Source: Spinacia oleracea (lineage: Eukaryota; Streptophyta; Magnoliopsida; Caryophyllales; Amaranthaceae). Taken from it: DNA of 64,000 nt. A program made the position numbers and the translations under genes. The notes beneath the pieces were generated by a model. That model was not told where the DNA came from and ran no database searches. It was given only the letters and a program-made list of their open reading frames with translations. The stretch is from positions 3,968,001-4,032,000 of the forward strand of contig NC_079491.1 in the NCBI RefSeq assembly GCF_020520425.1. Reading direction: 5' to 3'. Shown here piece by piece: positions 22,926-33,500 of this stretch. The first letter of the stretch is position 1; each line of letters starts with the position of its first letter.

Positions 22926-23849
22926 TTAAGGAGTATAAACAAAAAATCCTAACTTATTACTCCGTATGTAATAGAAACTATACTTCCCATCATTAAAGGG
23001 ATTAAACAGTAATCCAAAGTATGTCATCAGTAGCAAGAAAGTAATATACTGGAGTACCTGGTTGGCCTTCATAAGACGAAAAAGCAAGAAATTTGGATCC
23101 CACAAATCAGTCTCCATGTGACACATAGCTAAAGCTTGCACTTTGTTTCCATCTTCACCAACAAGAGGAACCACACGAAGCTCAATATTCTCTTTATGGT
23201 GGCACCAATACACTGCAAATGGAAGAAAAGGCTTCTTGTGACAACCAAAAGCGTCACGCCTTATCGTCATTGGTTTATCTGCAACTGTATACACTTGCCA
23301 TTTCCCAAATGGTGTTGAAATAGGGTTCACTTCTTTGCCCATGATTCCAGTTACGAACTCCATCATAGCCTCTAATGATGCCACACACGACTTCTTCTCT
23401 CCAGGAACGGTTGACCCGCAAGAAGATTGGTTCTTCGTGTATGGATTATACGTACCCGGCTGGTTCTTCTTCATGAATACAGAGGATGTAGGTACTTGGT
23501 TTACGAAAAGACAAGGTAGCTTGTTCCCTAGATTAATGTCTTCATATTTGTAGAAGGTAGTAAGGTTGATAGAATCGAGATTCATGCCCCTGAATGATAA
23601 TTGACTCTCGTATTTCTCCTTTTCAGCCAGAATGGGGCAGATTTGGTTGATGAAGTCTTCGTTAACCCGATTCATGTATGTTTCGAGTTCGTTTATATGG
23701 ATTGGATGTTCGTATTCAGAAGGAATATACGTGTATTTATTTGCAAGTTTCTGGTTGTTTATGATGGTGTTGTAATTGGTATCAAGGGTGTGTGACGAAA
23801 CAGAGACAAACAGGGGAAACACAATCAATATAGCAAAAAAGAAAGACAT
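22926..23849 (-). CDS. BURP-domain protein, near full-length copy with altered C-terminus
   Basis: One exon on the minus strand, 307 residues as read. A signal peptide covers about residues 1-19. The BURP domain is seen from about residue 98 (FYKYEDINLGNK), through EKKSCVASLEAMMEF (152-165), to the CH motifs C203-H204, C216-H217 and C243-H244. After residue 264 the frame leaves the family sequence. The next frame continues with PGTP, FLATDDILW and a stop at 23002-23004, so a single-base change probably shifted the frame. Even in the family frame the fourth CH is replaced by Tyr-Tyr, while a neighbouring partial copy still reads CHFLA. BURP proteins are plant-specific, secreted or wall/vacuole proteins (USP, RD22, polygalacturonase beta-subunit types) linked to development and stress. 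This copy may be a recent pseudogene or a shortened variant. It has a TATA box and its promoter is repeated in the partial copies. Confidence 0.65.
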   Translation of the reverse strand: MSFFFAILIVFPLFVSVSSHTLDTNYNTIINNQKLANKYTYIPSEYEHPIHINELETYMNRVNEDFINQICPILAEKEKYESQLSFRGMNLDSINLTTFYKYEDINLGNKLPCLFVNQVPTSSVFMKKNQPGTYNPYTKNQSSCGSTVPGEKKSCVASLEAMMEFVTGIMGKEVNPISTPFGKWQVYTVADKPMTIRRDAFGCHKKPFLPFAVYWCHHKENIELRVVPLVGEDGNKVQALAMCHMETDLWDPNFLLFRLMKANQVLQYITFLLLMTYFGLLFNPFNDGKYSFYYIRSNKLGFFVYTP

Positions 23850-23920
23850 ATTTGTTTTGTGAATTTGATTGCTTACTTTCGTTTGGTTGTGGGGGATTGT
23901 TTCGTTTTGAAGGGGTTCGA

Positions 23921-23928
23921 TATTTATA
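23921..23928 (-). promoter_or_regulatory. TATA box of the BURP gene
   Basis: TATAAATA on the minus strand, about 75 bp upstream of the ATG. The same box is kept in the duplicated promoters at 24794-24801 and 25950-25957. Confidence 0.55.
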
Positions 23929-24053
23929 GTAAGAAGTCATACCATTTTCGTTTGCAGTGGTTTGGTTTCAGTTCTTTAATTAAAATATCATTTGCAAGTT
24001 CATTAAACTCTAGAAACAGTTATGATTTCCAAGATTATGGCCCTATTCATTAA

Positions 24054-24208
24054 ACTCCTTATATAATATATAATATATATAATATATATAATAAATAATA
24101 TATATAATATATATAATAAATAATATATATAATATATATAATAAATAATATATAATAAATAATAAATAATAAAATAATTAATTATTAATAACTAAATAAT
24201 TAATAATC
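24054..24208. repeat. AT-rich tract of ATAATATAT and AATAAT units
   Basis: Low-complexity AT repeats upstream of the BURP gene. The same tract, with identical words around TAATTATTAATAACTAAATA, is found at 24940-25033 behind partial copy B. The two are therefore a direct duplication that includes the promoter region (23855-24208 and 24744-25033). Confidence 0.7.
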
Positions 24209-24211
24209 CAA

Positions 24212-24310
24212 GCCACACCTGGTACTCCAATATGTCACTTCCTAGCTAATGATGACATTCTTTAGATATCTAAATTTTGGAGTTCGAACAAACCCTTCTT
24301 TTTACGTATT
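24212..24310 (+). pseudogene. Inverted fragment of a BURP gene 3' end (copy D)
   Basis: On the plus strand this short piece reads TPGTPICHFLANDDIL and a stop. It is the last part of a BURP domain including the fourth CH pair that the main copy has lost. It points opposite to the other copies and has no start or upstream part, so it is a fragment. Confidence 0.6.
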
Positions 24311-24466
24311 ACTAGTTGTTTAGGCCCTATTCTTTTTGTCTTAACTGTAGCTTCATGACTTATTTAGCAGTCCAATTCAGTTCAGTTCAGTCAAATTCAA
24401 TTCAATTCAGTTCAGTTCAAGAGCATTTAATTCAGTTAAGTTAAGTTCAATTCAACTTATTATTAC

Positions 24467-24507
<41 letters not shown>

Positions 24508-24540
24508 ATTTAGTATATACTATTAATTTATTATTAATTA

Positions 24541-24735
24541 TTACAATTTACGAAAAAGAAGGTAATTTGGGTCCCACGAAGCAGTCTTCATGGAGCATAT
24601 AGATAAATCTTTCTCACACTTGTCTCTGTTTCGTCTAACCTTCAAAAAAAAATAATTTTTTTTAAGGTTAGACGAAACAAAGACAACAGTTAGAAACAGG
24701 GGAAACACGAACAATACAACAAAAGAGAAAGACAT
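24541..24735 (-). pseudogene. Internally deleted BURP copy B with hairpin
   Basis: A 64-residue frame on the minus strand. It starts with a BURP-type signal peptide (MSFSFVVLFVFPLFL), then passes through a hairpin (arms 24620-24642 and 24664-24686, 23 bp, one mismatch, loop about 21 nt). It ends in the late BURP segment CSMKTASWDPNYLLF, where an AT-rich tract cuts it off. The middle of the domain (about 220 residues) is absent. Promoter and TATA box upstream are preserved. It cannot make a BURP protein; transcription is possible. Confidence 0.6.
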
Positions 24736-25167
24736 ATTTTTTTGTGAATTTGATTGTTTGGTTGTGGGGATTATTTCGTTTCGAAGGGGTTCGATATTTA
24801 TAGTAAGAAGTCATACTATTTGCATTTGCAGACTTGCAGTGGGTTGGTTTATGTTCTTTAATTAAAATACCATTTGCAAGTTCATTAAACTCTAGAAACA
24901 GTTATGATTTCCAAGATTATGGCCCTGCTCATTAAACTCCGTATATAATATATAATAATATATAATATATAAAATAAATAATAAATAATAAAATAATTAA
25001 TTATTAATAACTAAATAATTAATAATCCATAATCAATTACTAAAAAATAATAATAAATTATAAATTATAATAATTAATAATGAATTAATAGTAAATACTA
25101 AATTATATTATAATAATAAATAATATAATAATAATAATAATAATAATATACACAATATTTTATAATA

Positions 25168-25447
25168 CTCCATCTGTCCCATATTACTTGTTACACTTTT
25201 CTTTTTCGTCCGTCCCATATTACTTGTTACACTTCTAAAATTGGAATGAGCCTACAATTATTATACTGTCTCTCTCTTCCCACTAAAAAAAGTTTGGTTC
25301 CCACTCTCTCTCTCATTCAATTAAAAAAATACTCCAGTAACTCTTATCACATCTACTTTTTCAATAAAATAACAATTGATGACCAAAGAACCACTTATAA
25401 CCTAAAACTTTGTGCAAAGGTAAGTGTAACAAATAATGTGGGAAGGG
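25168..25447. mobile_element. Stowaway-like element inside the BURP inverted repeat
   Basis: The left end reads CTCCATCTGTCCCATATTAC, repeated at about 25209 as CGTCCGTCCCATATTACTTG. The right end (about 25420-25447, AGTGTAACAAATAATGTGGG) is its inverse complement. No coding frame. Confidence 0.5.
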
Positions 25448-25533
25448 GAAGTTGAACTGAATTTAACTTAACTTAATTATACTGAATTGAATTGAACTGA
25501 ACTGAACTGAACTGAATTGAACTGCTAAATAAG

Positions 25534-25879
25534 TCATAAAACTACAGTTAAGACAAAAAGAACAGGGCCTAAACAACTAGTAATCTGTAAAAAGGAGGGT
25601 TTGTTCGAACTCCATAATTTAGGTATCCAAAGAATGTCATCAGTAGCTAGGAAGTGACGTACTGGAGTACCGGGTGTGGTTTTCATGAGAAGAAAGATAA
25701 GGTAATTTGGGTCCCACGAAGCAGTCTTCATGTGGCATACAGATAATGCTTTCTCACAATTGTCTCTGTTTCGCCTAACCTTTAATAAAAATCGGATTTT
25801 GTTTTTGAAGGTTAGACGAAACAGAGACAACAGTTAGAAACAGGCGAAACACGAACAATACAGCAATAGAGAAAGCCAT
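25534..25879 (-). pseudogene. Internally deleted BURP copy C with hairpin
   Basis: On the minus strand a start at 25879 gives MAFSIAVLFVFRLFL, then a hairpin with 23-bp arms (25760-25782 and 25808-25830, one mismatch). The late BURP segment follows in another frame: ALSVCHMKTASWDPNYLIF and PGTPVRHFLATDDILW. As in copy B, the centre of the gene is missing and replaced by an inverted copy of the signal-peptide region. The frame from the ATG stops within the hairpin. The promoter with its TATA box (25950-25957) matches the one of the main gene. Confidence 0.6.
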
Positions 25880-26246
25880 ATTTTTTTCGTGAATTTGATT
25901 GCTTACTTTCGTTTGGTTGTGGGGATTGTTTCGTTTCGAAGGGATTCGATATTTATAGTAAGAAGTCATACCATTTGCATTTGCATTTGCAGTGGTTTGG
26001 TTTCAATTCTTTAATTAAAATTCCATTTGCAAGTTCCATAAACTCTGAAAACAGTTATGATTTCCAAGATTATGTGCTTGTTTGTTGAGCTTTGAAACAA
26101 CTAATCTAGGAAAACATTGCATTACCTTAGTATTAAAATCCTCTTTACACTTTTCATTTTAATCTATTTCATAATATTTTGTACAATGTGTTTAAAACTC
26201 ATCCCATAATTGTTTATTATTTATATTTTCCTATATGCTCACTTAA

Positions 26247-26637
26247 GGGCGTGTTCGGCAATAGCGTTTGAGGTAGCGGGTAGCGTTTTTACTTAGTTAA
26301 GACGCTACTTGAAAAATGTGTAAGTGTTTGGCAAGGTAGCGGTTTAGGTAGCGGTTAGAGGAAGAGGTAGAGTTTGGGTAACTTTTGTCAAACGTTAAAA
26401 TTAGTAGCTTTTATGGTAGCAGATAGTTTTTGACAATTTTATAATAAAGTTTCAAACGATATTCTACCTTTGATTTTATTTTAGAATATCAACCGCTACT
26501 TTTGTCGAACACACATATCAGTTAGCCGCTACTTTCACAGCTAACCGTTACCCGCTACCATTTACCGCTACCAGCTACTCGAACCGCTATCCGCTACTCA
26601 ACCGCTAACCGCTACCTGCTACCGCTAACTTTACCAC
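26247..26637. mobile_element. MITE-like element, GTAGCG-rich (family A, copy 2)
   Basis: Starts GGGCGTGTTCGGCAATAGCG and follows the copy at 1558-1945 word by word (TAGCGGGTAGCGTTTT, AAGACGCTACTTG, CCGCTACC arrays on the right). The right end is more eroded. No coding capacity. Confidence 0.6.
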
Positions 26638-27129
26638 ATATCTAGTTTTGTTAACTTTCACGTCTTACTTGCTTTTTTCTATTTATTTATCAAAACGTTA
26701 TTAAGATATTGTTAGGGTTCTTATGTATTTTCGGAATATCAACCTTTTATAATTTTTTCAGAGACGAAAGTGGATATATTTTATAACTTCAATTGAAAAC
26801 AAATGTATTTAATTTGGTTTGAGGGAATTTTTTTTTTTTTTCTGTTTATTTATCACAGGACTAAGTGTCCATAAATAAACACACACAGAACAACCTCTAC
26901 AAGATAGTGTTCTCCCACATTTGTTCAACTCTAAAAGGCACTAATCTCTAGTTAGGGAATGGGCAATAAAGTTTTGATGATGACTGTAAATGAATTTGGG
27001 GAATTGTGGGGCATCCAAAGATGCGTTTTTTCTTTTCTTTTGGCGCGCAATTATGTTTGGATAGGCTGACCATCCGTAAAAATATGAATTTCACATCAAA
27101 GTCAAGCCCCTTCTGCTCCTTTTGACCGG
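26638..27129. other. Spacer, no gene seen
   Basis: Contains an eroded Stowaway-type segment at about 26660-26790 (CAAAACGTTATTAAGATATTG, also seen near 3850). Nothing else recognised. Confidence 0.35.
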
Positions 27130-27694
27130 GGGTGACCGAAGACAATGATCCTTTTCAGGAGGTGTGTCAGGGCTACAGGGCTAAATTGGGTATTGTGGTG
27201 GATATGTCTTCCCCGTTTAAAGATTGTATTAAGATGAATCTTCCCTCCACTTCTCATGGGCTTCACATTGTGCCTAACAATACCTTTTTACTTTTGGGAT
27301 TTGGGGTGTTTGGAAACGCAAGGATGCGTGGATTTTTGCTCAAAACAATATCCCAATTGCCTCTTCAACTAATCAATTTTTGTGGGTTGCTTTAGAATGG
27401 TTCTTCACTTATAACACCACTATAAGGAAAGCCCAACCCCTTTCCTTGGTCTCCCCTCTACGGGTTTCATCAAAATTAATTCAGACTCTTCTTTTGTTTC
27501 ATCTCTTCTCTCTTCGGGTATTGTTGTGGTTGTCAGAAATAGCTCTTGTCACTGGATTGAAGGAAGCTCTCCTTTGGGATGCATCAAGTTCTAACAATTA
27601 TTGTATTGTGTCTTCAGATTGTCTAGTTATTGTTAATGAGATTAATGGGCCTGTTTTATGTAACTCCATACATAAAATGATTACCAATGATTAA
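27130..27694 (+). mobile_element. LINE tail: RNase H region of an L1-type non-LTR element
   Basis: Across shifting frames the plus strand reads fragments typical of the C-terminal part of plant L1 LINEs: WGVWKRKDAWIFAQNN, then a segment KINSDSSF, RNSSCHWIEGSS, and KEALLWDASSSNNYCIVSSD with CLVIVNEING. The last resembles the RNase H block that reads 'SSDCL.LVN.I' in plant LINEs. At least two frame changes separate the pieces and the N-terminal endonuclease and RT are absent, so this is a 5'-truncated dead copy. The part before 27250 is not clearly recognisable. Confidence 0.6.
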
Positions 27695-28689
27695 GCTAGA
27701 TCCACCAACATATTGGTTAACTTGTTGACGAAAAGTGCTAGAAAGAATTGTAGTATAGGCAATGAGAGTAGTATTTTTCATACCCCTCCACGGGTCTATA
27801 TTAATGATTACTTTAATGACACTAATTTTACACATCTGGTACTCTTGGTTAGTGTAATGAGGTTATGACCACGAACGACGACTCGGTGTAAACCCAAGGG
27901 AAGACGGTACTTTACTGATTCCCAATTTAATCTATCTACTTTATTACATCAAAAAATATTACTAAAAAACGTGTATATATTTATATAATAGTGGATTACA
28001 TATTTGTTCTTGTTAACCAGTTTAAAACTTGAAACATACAATTATAGAATACTAGTATAACACTTACAATATCTTATTTATTTCCTGGTCAAATCTATTT
28101 TATATCCACGATCGAATTCCTTCTTTTTACATGCTCATATGGTGCTATTTTAATTTAGAGAGTGTATCTCGATTCTAATCAAATAATGGTGTTACAACTT
28201 ACTGGTTCCTCATGTTGACATTAAGACTATAAACATTTCATCTTTAAGGGATTAGTCGGGCAATAAGAGAGTTGGTCGACTGAGAGTTAACGTTGCCATC
28301 ATCAAGACGACTTCGTGGCTGATCAAGGCTTACGATTGCTAATTTGCTAATACCCTAAACTAAATTAAAATACCAGCAACCATTTTTACTTGAAACTGTA
28401 AATAACCATCAAATTTTGTCTTAAATAAAGAAAATTAAGAGGGTAAAAAATAACTTTAAGGAAAAAAGTGGTAAAAAAAGCCACATTCTTCGCAAAAATT
28501 TAAGCAATAAATTTAATAGGGTATCAAAGTATTTTCCACGACTCAATTCAAAAATTGCATGGGTTAAATTGGAATTTCAATTTACCAATAAAGGATTAAA
28601 TTGTGATTTTAATTTATCTATTTGCGCAAAATAAATCAATAAATAATTTTGGCGAAATAGAATATTTGCAAACATAACGTAAAGGGTGA
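27695..28689. other. Spacer, no gene seen
   Basis: AT-rich; the first 200 bases may still be LINE 3' tail. No other structure recognised. Confidence 0.4.
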
Positions 28690-28865
28690 TGATTTTTTGT
28701 GTGTTACCATCCGGTTCACCCTTAGTACTAATCCGGATTCGGAAGTGAGTTATGGGTAGATAGTTTTCAGTCCTCTCCCAATCGTTGTTGCGGAGGATCG
28801 AACACACGGTCCGCCCTACCAAGTTCTGCCCCAATCACCACTAAATTAACAGACAATAGGTTAAG
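28690..28865 (-). mobile_element. tRNA-derived SINE, copy 2
   Basis: On the minus strand it carries GTCTGTTAATTTAGTGGT (A-box region), GGTAGGGCGGACC and GTGTTCGATCC (B box), followed by GCAACAACGATTGGG. The same order and words occur in the better preserved copy at 40415-40586. About 175 bp. Length and polymerase III boxes fit a SINE. Confidence 0.6.
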
Positions 28866-29227
28866 GGGTAATGATATGAGTATGTTTATGATTAGAGTCA
28901 GTGTTGTTAGCCTTTTTATATTAATAAGACTATAACTATTAACATAAAAATCATAACTTTTATTGCAAAACATTTTGTTATGGAGAGGAAAATTGTGCTA
29001 ATATGAAGTATATTATGTTATGGAACATTTTGCATAAGGATCGGAGAGTTTGAAGTATGAGAGGGAAGGATATATATATTGAGATATTAAAAATTCTAAG
29101 GTGGTGAATTGGGTGGTATATATAGAGGGAAATACTTTGGCCAGATATGGTTTTGGGTTGAGAACATTCATAGGCAACCACTTGTGGATATTACATTAGT
29201 TGAACACATTATTTTTCATTAGATTAG

Positions 29228-29553
29228 ACTCTGTTTGGTAGGGTGTAAAACATTTTCATAAAAATCGATTTTTATCCTTTTCAATCATTTTTACGTTGTT
29301 TGGTTTGACAATACATGTAAAACATTTTTCATATCTCCCTCAAAGGTGGAAAAACATTTTACATTTGAAATGAAGGATAACCACTTTTCCATCTTTCCTT
29401 CTTACCTCCATCCTCCTTATTCACATCAATCTTCACCCATATTCTCGCATTTTCCATGTTCTATTAATTTTCTTGTAAGGAACCAAACAAAAACTAGTTA
29501 TGGAAAATTATTTTTCAATGAATTTTTTTACGCCAAACCAAACGGAGTATATC
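29228..29553. mobile_element. MITE-like element with GTTTGG ends
   Basis: Left end GACTCTGTTTGGTAGGGTG with AAAACATTTTCAT, right end TTTTTTACGCCAAACCAAAC with GGAGT. The ends are imperfect inverted repeats. The 105-residue frame inside (from 29346) is low-complexity and not a gene. Confidence 0.45.
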
Positions 29554-29934
29554 TAAATGCATCGTGGTATTTGAATTTCAAAAAGGTATGTACGACAACT
29601 GTATCATTGGATAAGATGAGAACTTTAAATATAAAAACTATATACTTCTTAATAAAGTGTTAACTAGTGCGAAATATGAGCAGATTGAAGACTGAAATTT
29701 TAAAAATTCAAGATAGGAGACCATACCGATTATACTTGGACTGAACTCCGAAAAGAAGGTCCATTTTTTCAGTCCGGACCGAATTCTGCACATCCGTACT
29801 TCTGTACGGGGTATAAATTTGCACATACTTGTTCATTCAAACACTTACACAATATACAAATTAATAAATTGTTTATAAATTCAATTGAAAACACGGGCAT
29901 ATACTTGCACATTTATAAATTTATCATTGCTAAC

Positions 29935-30305
29935 AAGTTTAGAACTCAAACAATACAATAATATCATGCCATTACTATATATCTATTCTATATTTTATCT
30001 TTTTTCACGATCAAATACTATCCAAAATTGATCAAAACATATACATTTAAATTTAACACGAGAATAAACCATGTGATATGTTATGTACATTTTGATAAAA
30101 AGCAATTCACCAATCATTTTGAAACTCAAACCAAACAATAATACCATGCTATTACTATATATCTATTCTATACATTAACCTTTTTTCACGATCAAAATCT
30201 ATCCAAAATTGTTTAAAACATATAAATTTAAATTCAACACGAGAATAAATCATGTGATATGTTGCGTACGTTTTGATAAAAAGCAATTCACCAATCATTT
30301 CGAAA
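29935..30305. repeat. Tandem duplication, period about 180 bp
   Basis: Two adjacent copies share ATTACTATATATCTATTCTA, TTTTTTCACGATCAAA, AACACGAGAATAAA, CATGTGATATGTT and AAAAAGCAATTCACCAATCA. It lies 0.3-0.6 kb upstream of the SKIP30-like transcript start and could be part of its promoter. Confidence 0.65.
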
Positions 30306-30580
30306 TATTATTCATAACTTGGTAATTGGGTTCCCTTTAAAGATTAACTAGATTGACAAAATAAGAGGATACATCAATCTATAATGATTCCTTAAGCATC
30401 CCAAAACTGATTCCTTTTTCCAGGTAACCCAACTCTTTTGGGCACCTCCTCTACAAATCCAATGGTTGAGATTCATAGTTTACCACAAATCCAACGGTTG
30501 AAAAACAGCCCTATTTTTTTATTTTTTATTTCTTCCAAAATTTGATTTTTCCAAACTATTCTCCGCGTCGAACCCTACTA

Positions 30581-33500
30581 AACCCAAACCCAAACCCAAA
30601 CCCAAACCCAAACCCAAAGCTACAGGCTTCTTTCTGTTCTATCGTTCATCTCTTTTTCTCACCCATAAAATAAACAAATAAAAATTAAAACTCAAAAAAG
30701 AAGAAGGAAAAAAAATAAAATTATATATCCCCTCAAAAATCTGTAGAGGAAGGGAAAAAAATCGACATTTCGACTGTCTGAAAATTTCAGATTTGAATTG
30801 AAGACAAAGATTTAAGTGCGGTAGGAAGAAATTCTGGGTTAGTTGTATTTTCTGATCTTAATTACTAGTACTCTCTTTTTTGTTGCTTTGATTATATTTT
30901 ACAATTTGTTAAATTAATTTTTGGATATCTTTTCTTTAAGTTGGCTTCGTATTGCATTGAATCTCCATTTTCTTGAATCATTTTTAATGTTGATTTGTGA
31001 TTTTTTGGCGGATTGGGTTAGGGTTTTGTGAGTATTTTTTCGGGGAGGTTGTTAGAATTATGTATTTTGTAATTGTTCCATGCATGTTTGTTTTGGAATT
31101 TTGATAATGTATTTGGAATTTATGATTAGGCTCTTCTTCGAATTTGGTAATTTGATGTGTTGGAATATGGAAGGAAGCGTGAGTGGGGATTTGAGCAATT
31201 AGGTGGTCGGAGTACTCATTCTTGTGCTGATGTGGTATTTATGTGACATCATTAGCTTTGGAGATCATGTTATGGGAATGATTTTGTGTTTTAGATCTTT
31301 GTTTGGGCATTGTATTATTATCAAAATGTCATTCTTCAGAACAATCATTTTGTAAGAACTTCAAACAATCTTTAATACAGAGTAGTAAGAAACTGTTCAT
31401 CATTTTGGAGTTGGGAGGTGGTTTCAATGAGCCTTATTATGATCACAAGAACTTGTAAACATGAAAAACCACTCGGGGGATCATCTTTTGATATTATAGA
31501 ATTGGTAGCGGGATAAATAGCATATGTATCAAGGGAGTATCTCATTATTGGAGTTCATACATATTGAAGGCGACAAAGCATTTTTCAAACAATATGTAGG
31601 ACAACCACGTTCATCCTTTATGGAATGAGTGTTTAGCAAACTTAATCTATGATTTTCAATGTAGGTGTACAATATGGGTTGAGATCATATCTGTCTTTTT
31701 CATTTCTTGTCCTCTACTGATTTTGACACATCTTAGTTTATAAGTTGAAATTGAATACTTCAAACTATTGGTGAATGCTAAGCATGTGGAAGAATAAGAG
31801 ATGTTAGCCTGTTAGGATATGACTATATGAGGTAGATGGTCTTCAAGAGCAAAATATCAGGGAGGTACCAAAGCAATTAATGGAGGAGTGTAAATTTGGA
31901 TAAAGTTTGATTACTAAGACTAGGTAGTCAGTCATATAATGTTTTGTTCATTTCCTGCTGTGCTTACCATTTCCTTAGCACTTAAAAGTGTAGTTTTGTT
32001 GTCTTTGTTGAGTCGAGGCAGAAGCTGAATTTCTGACACTTTTTTTTTATTCTATTGCTCTCCCGTAGCTGGCAGCCCGAGATCATATTGTTTATTTGTT
32101 TTCTTAGTTTAACTTTGAGCATCTATTACCATTTTGAATTGCTGAGAAATCGTTTTTTGAAAGTAGTCTAGCATTATACTGTTTGTTAGATACAATGTTT
32201 AAATACCATGGCTTGGTTATATGTGTATTGTTGAAGATCCCGCAGGTGCATATGTTGCAAAACTCCATATCAAGAAACATAATGGTACTGTTTCGAAATT
32301 AGAAAATACAATGGGTATATAACCCCTTTTCTGGTTAACAAAGAAATACATTTGTACTTACTAGTTCTTATGACTTGTAAGGTGTGTTTGGTTATGACCC
32401 CTAGGGCCTAGACCCATTCTATTTCCACTACCATCAACACCCCCCATTTGGTATCTCTCCTCAAGCTGCCCAGGCCACCACGGCATCACCTTGTTCTGTG
32501 CTCTCTTGATATGATACTTTGTCTTTGTCATTTTCTTATAACCACTGCTAGGTTTGTCTGAATCCTAGTAATGACATTGCAATGTCATGGATGGCCTGAA
32601 ATGTAGTAGTGTAAAATAATGTCTAAAAAAAAGGGTGTTTTCTGTAAACATATGTAATTATTGATATCCACCAGCAATTAGGATTGGAGGCAGCACCATA
32701 GCACCAAGTGGTGGGATGCCAAAGTCTTTAATCATCAGTGGTGACTTTCTGTTCAATACTTCAGTGTCAAGTGCTAGTGATTAGGGTGGTAGTGTTATTG
32801 GTTCTTTTTCTTCCTTTCTATTCTGACACTTGTGATGAAATTCTGAAGATGATTTCTTCTAGATCTACTAGCAGGTGCATTATATTGTCTTTGCAGTAAA
32901 GTATGTCTGTATGTCCATGGGGAGATAGGTTATACAGCAAAAGGATGATGATGTTTTGGATTCTATGACAGTAGTTTTGGTTGCATAGGCTGAATAGCTG
33001 TGACCGGAAGCGGGGTTAAGGTGAGCTGTGGAAAGAAGCAGGGAGGGCTGTCGACTCCATTGTTTTAGAAATAGGGCTCGATGTTTTGTGTGACCCAAAA
33101 GGAAATATAGTATGTTTTATGCCATTGCTTGACTAGTATGAATGACCCCAACTCCAACCAAGCCCTTTTAATAGAATAAGGTTAAGAAACTTGTGTACTT
33201 TATGGGTGAGGTGATAGGTCACTACAACGAAGGAACAAATTCTCAGGTGTGGTTCACCTAGAGGTAGGTGTACGGTGTGACCCAAGGTTTTCTTTTGCTT
33301 CATTTGATCTTTTTTAGTTAATTTGAAACTCTTCAAATCAGAAAAAAGTTGGCAAATCAGCAGAATGTATCCTTGGATACAGTGTAGGTTTTCCAACAAT
33401 GGCTTTTCCTTTTTTTTCCCACATATCACTCTATGGCGTGTTCTTTTGCTTTTCCCTTAGATGTCAGAAAGCATGTACCCCTTTCATATACTTTTTCCTT

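Larger units (their letters stand above)
24212..25680. repeat. Large inverted repeat at the BURP locus
   Basis: The plus strand from 24212 to about 24445 matches, in reverse complement, about 25465-25680, roughly nine bases in ten by eye. Each arm has an outer part made of the BURP gene 3' end (GGTACTCC...GATGACATTCTTT) and an inner part starting TAGGCCCT[A/G]TTCTTTTTGTC with TTCAGTTCAG words. The inner part matches the ends of the small MITE at 47120-47214. Between the arms lie a truncated BURP copy (B), its promoter and AT-rich tracts. The structure could be a MITE that captured or flanked gene DNA, or an inverted duplication after MITE-stimulated breakage. Confidence 0.7.

Noticed and set aside
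24460-25150. (ATT)n and (AAT)n tracts as a possible replication origin or matrix attachment region
   Set aside because: Low-complexity AT alone is not evidence for such a function.
29346-29663. 105-residue plus-strand frame
   Set aside because: It lies mostly inside a MITE-like element and is of low complexity.
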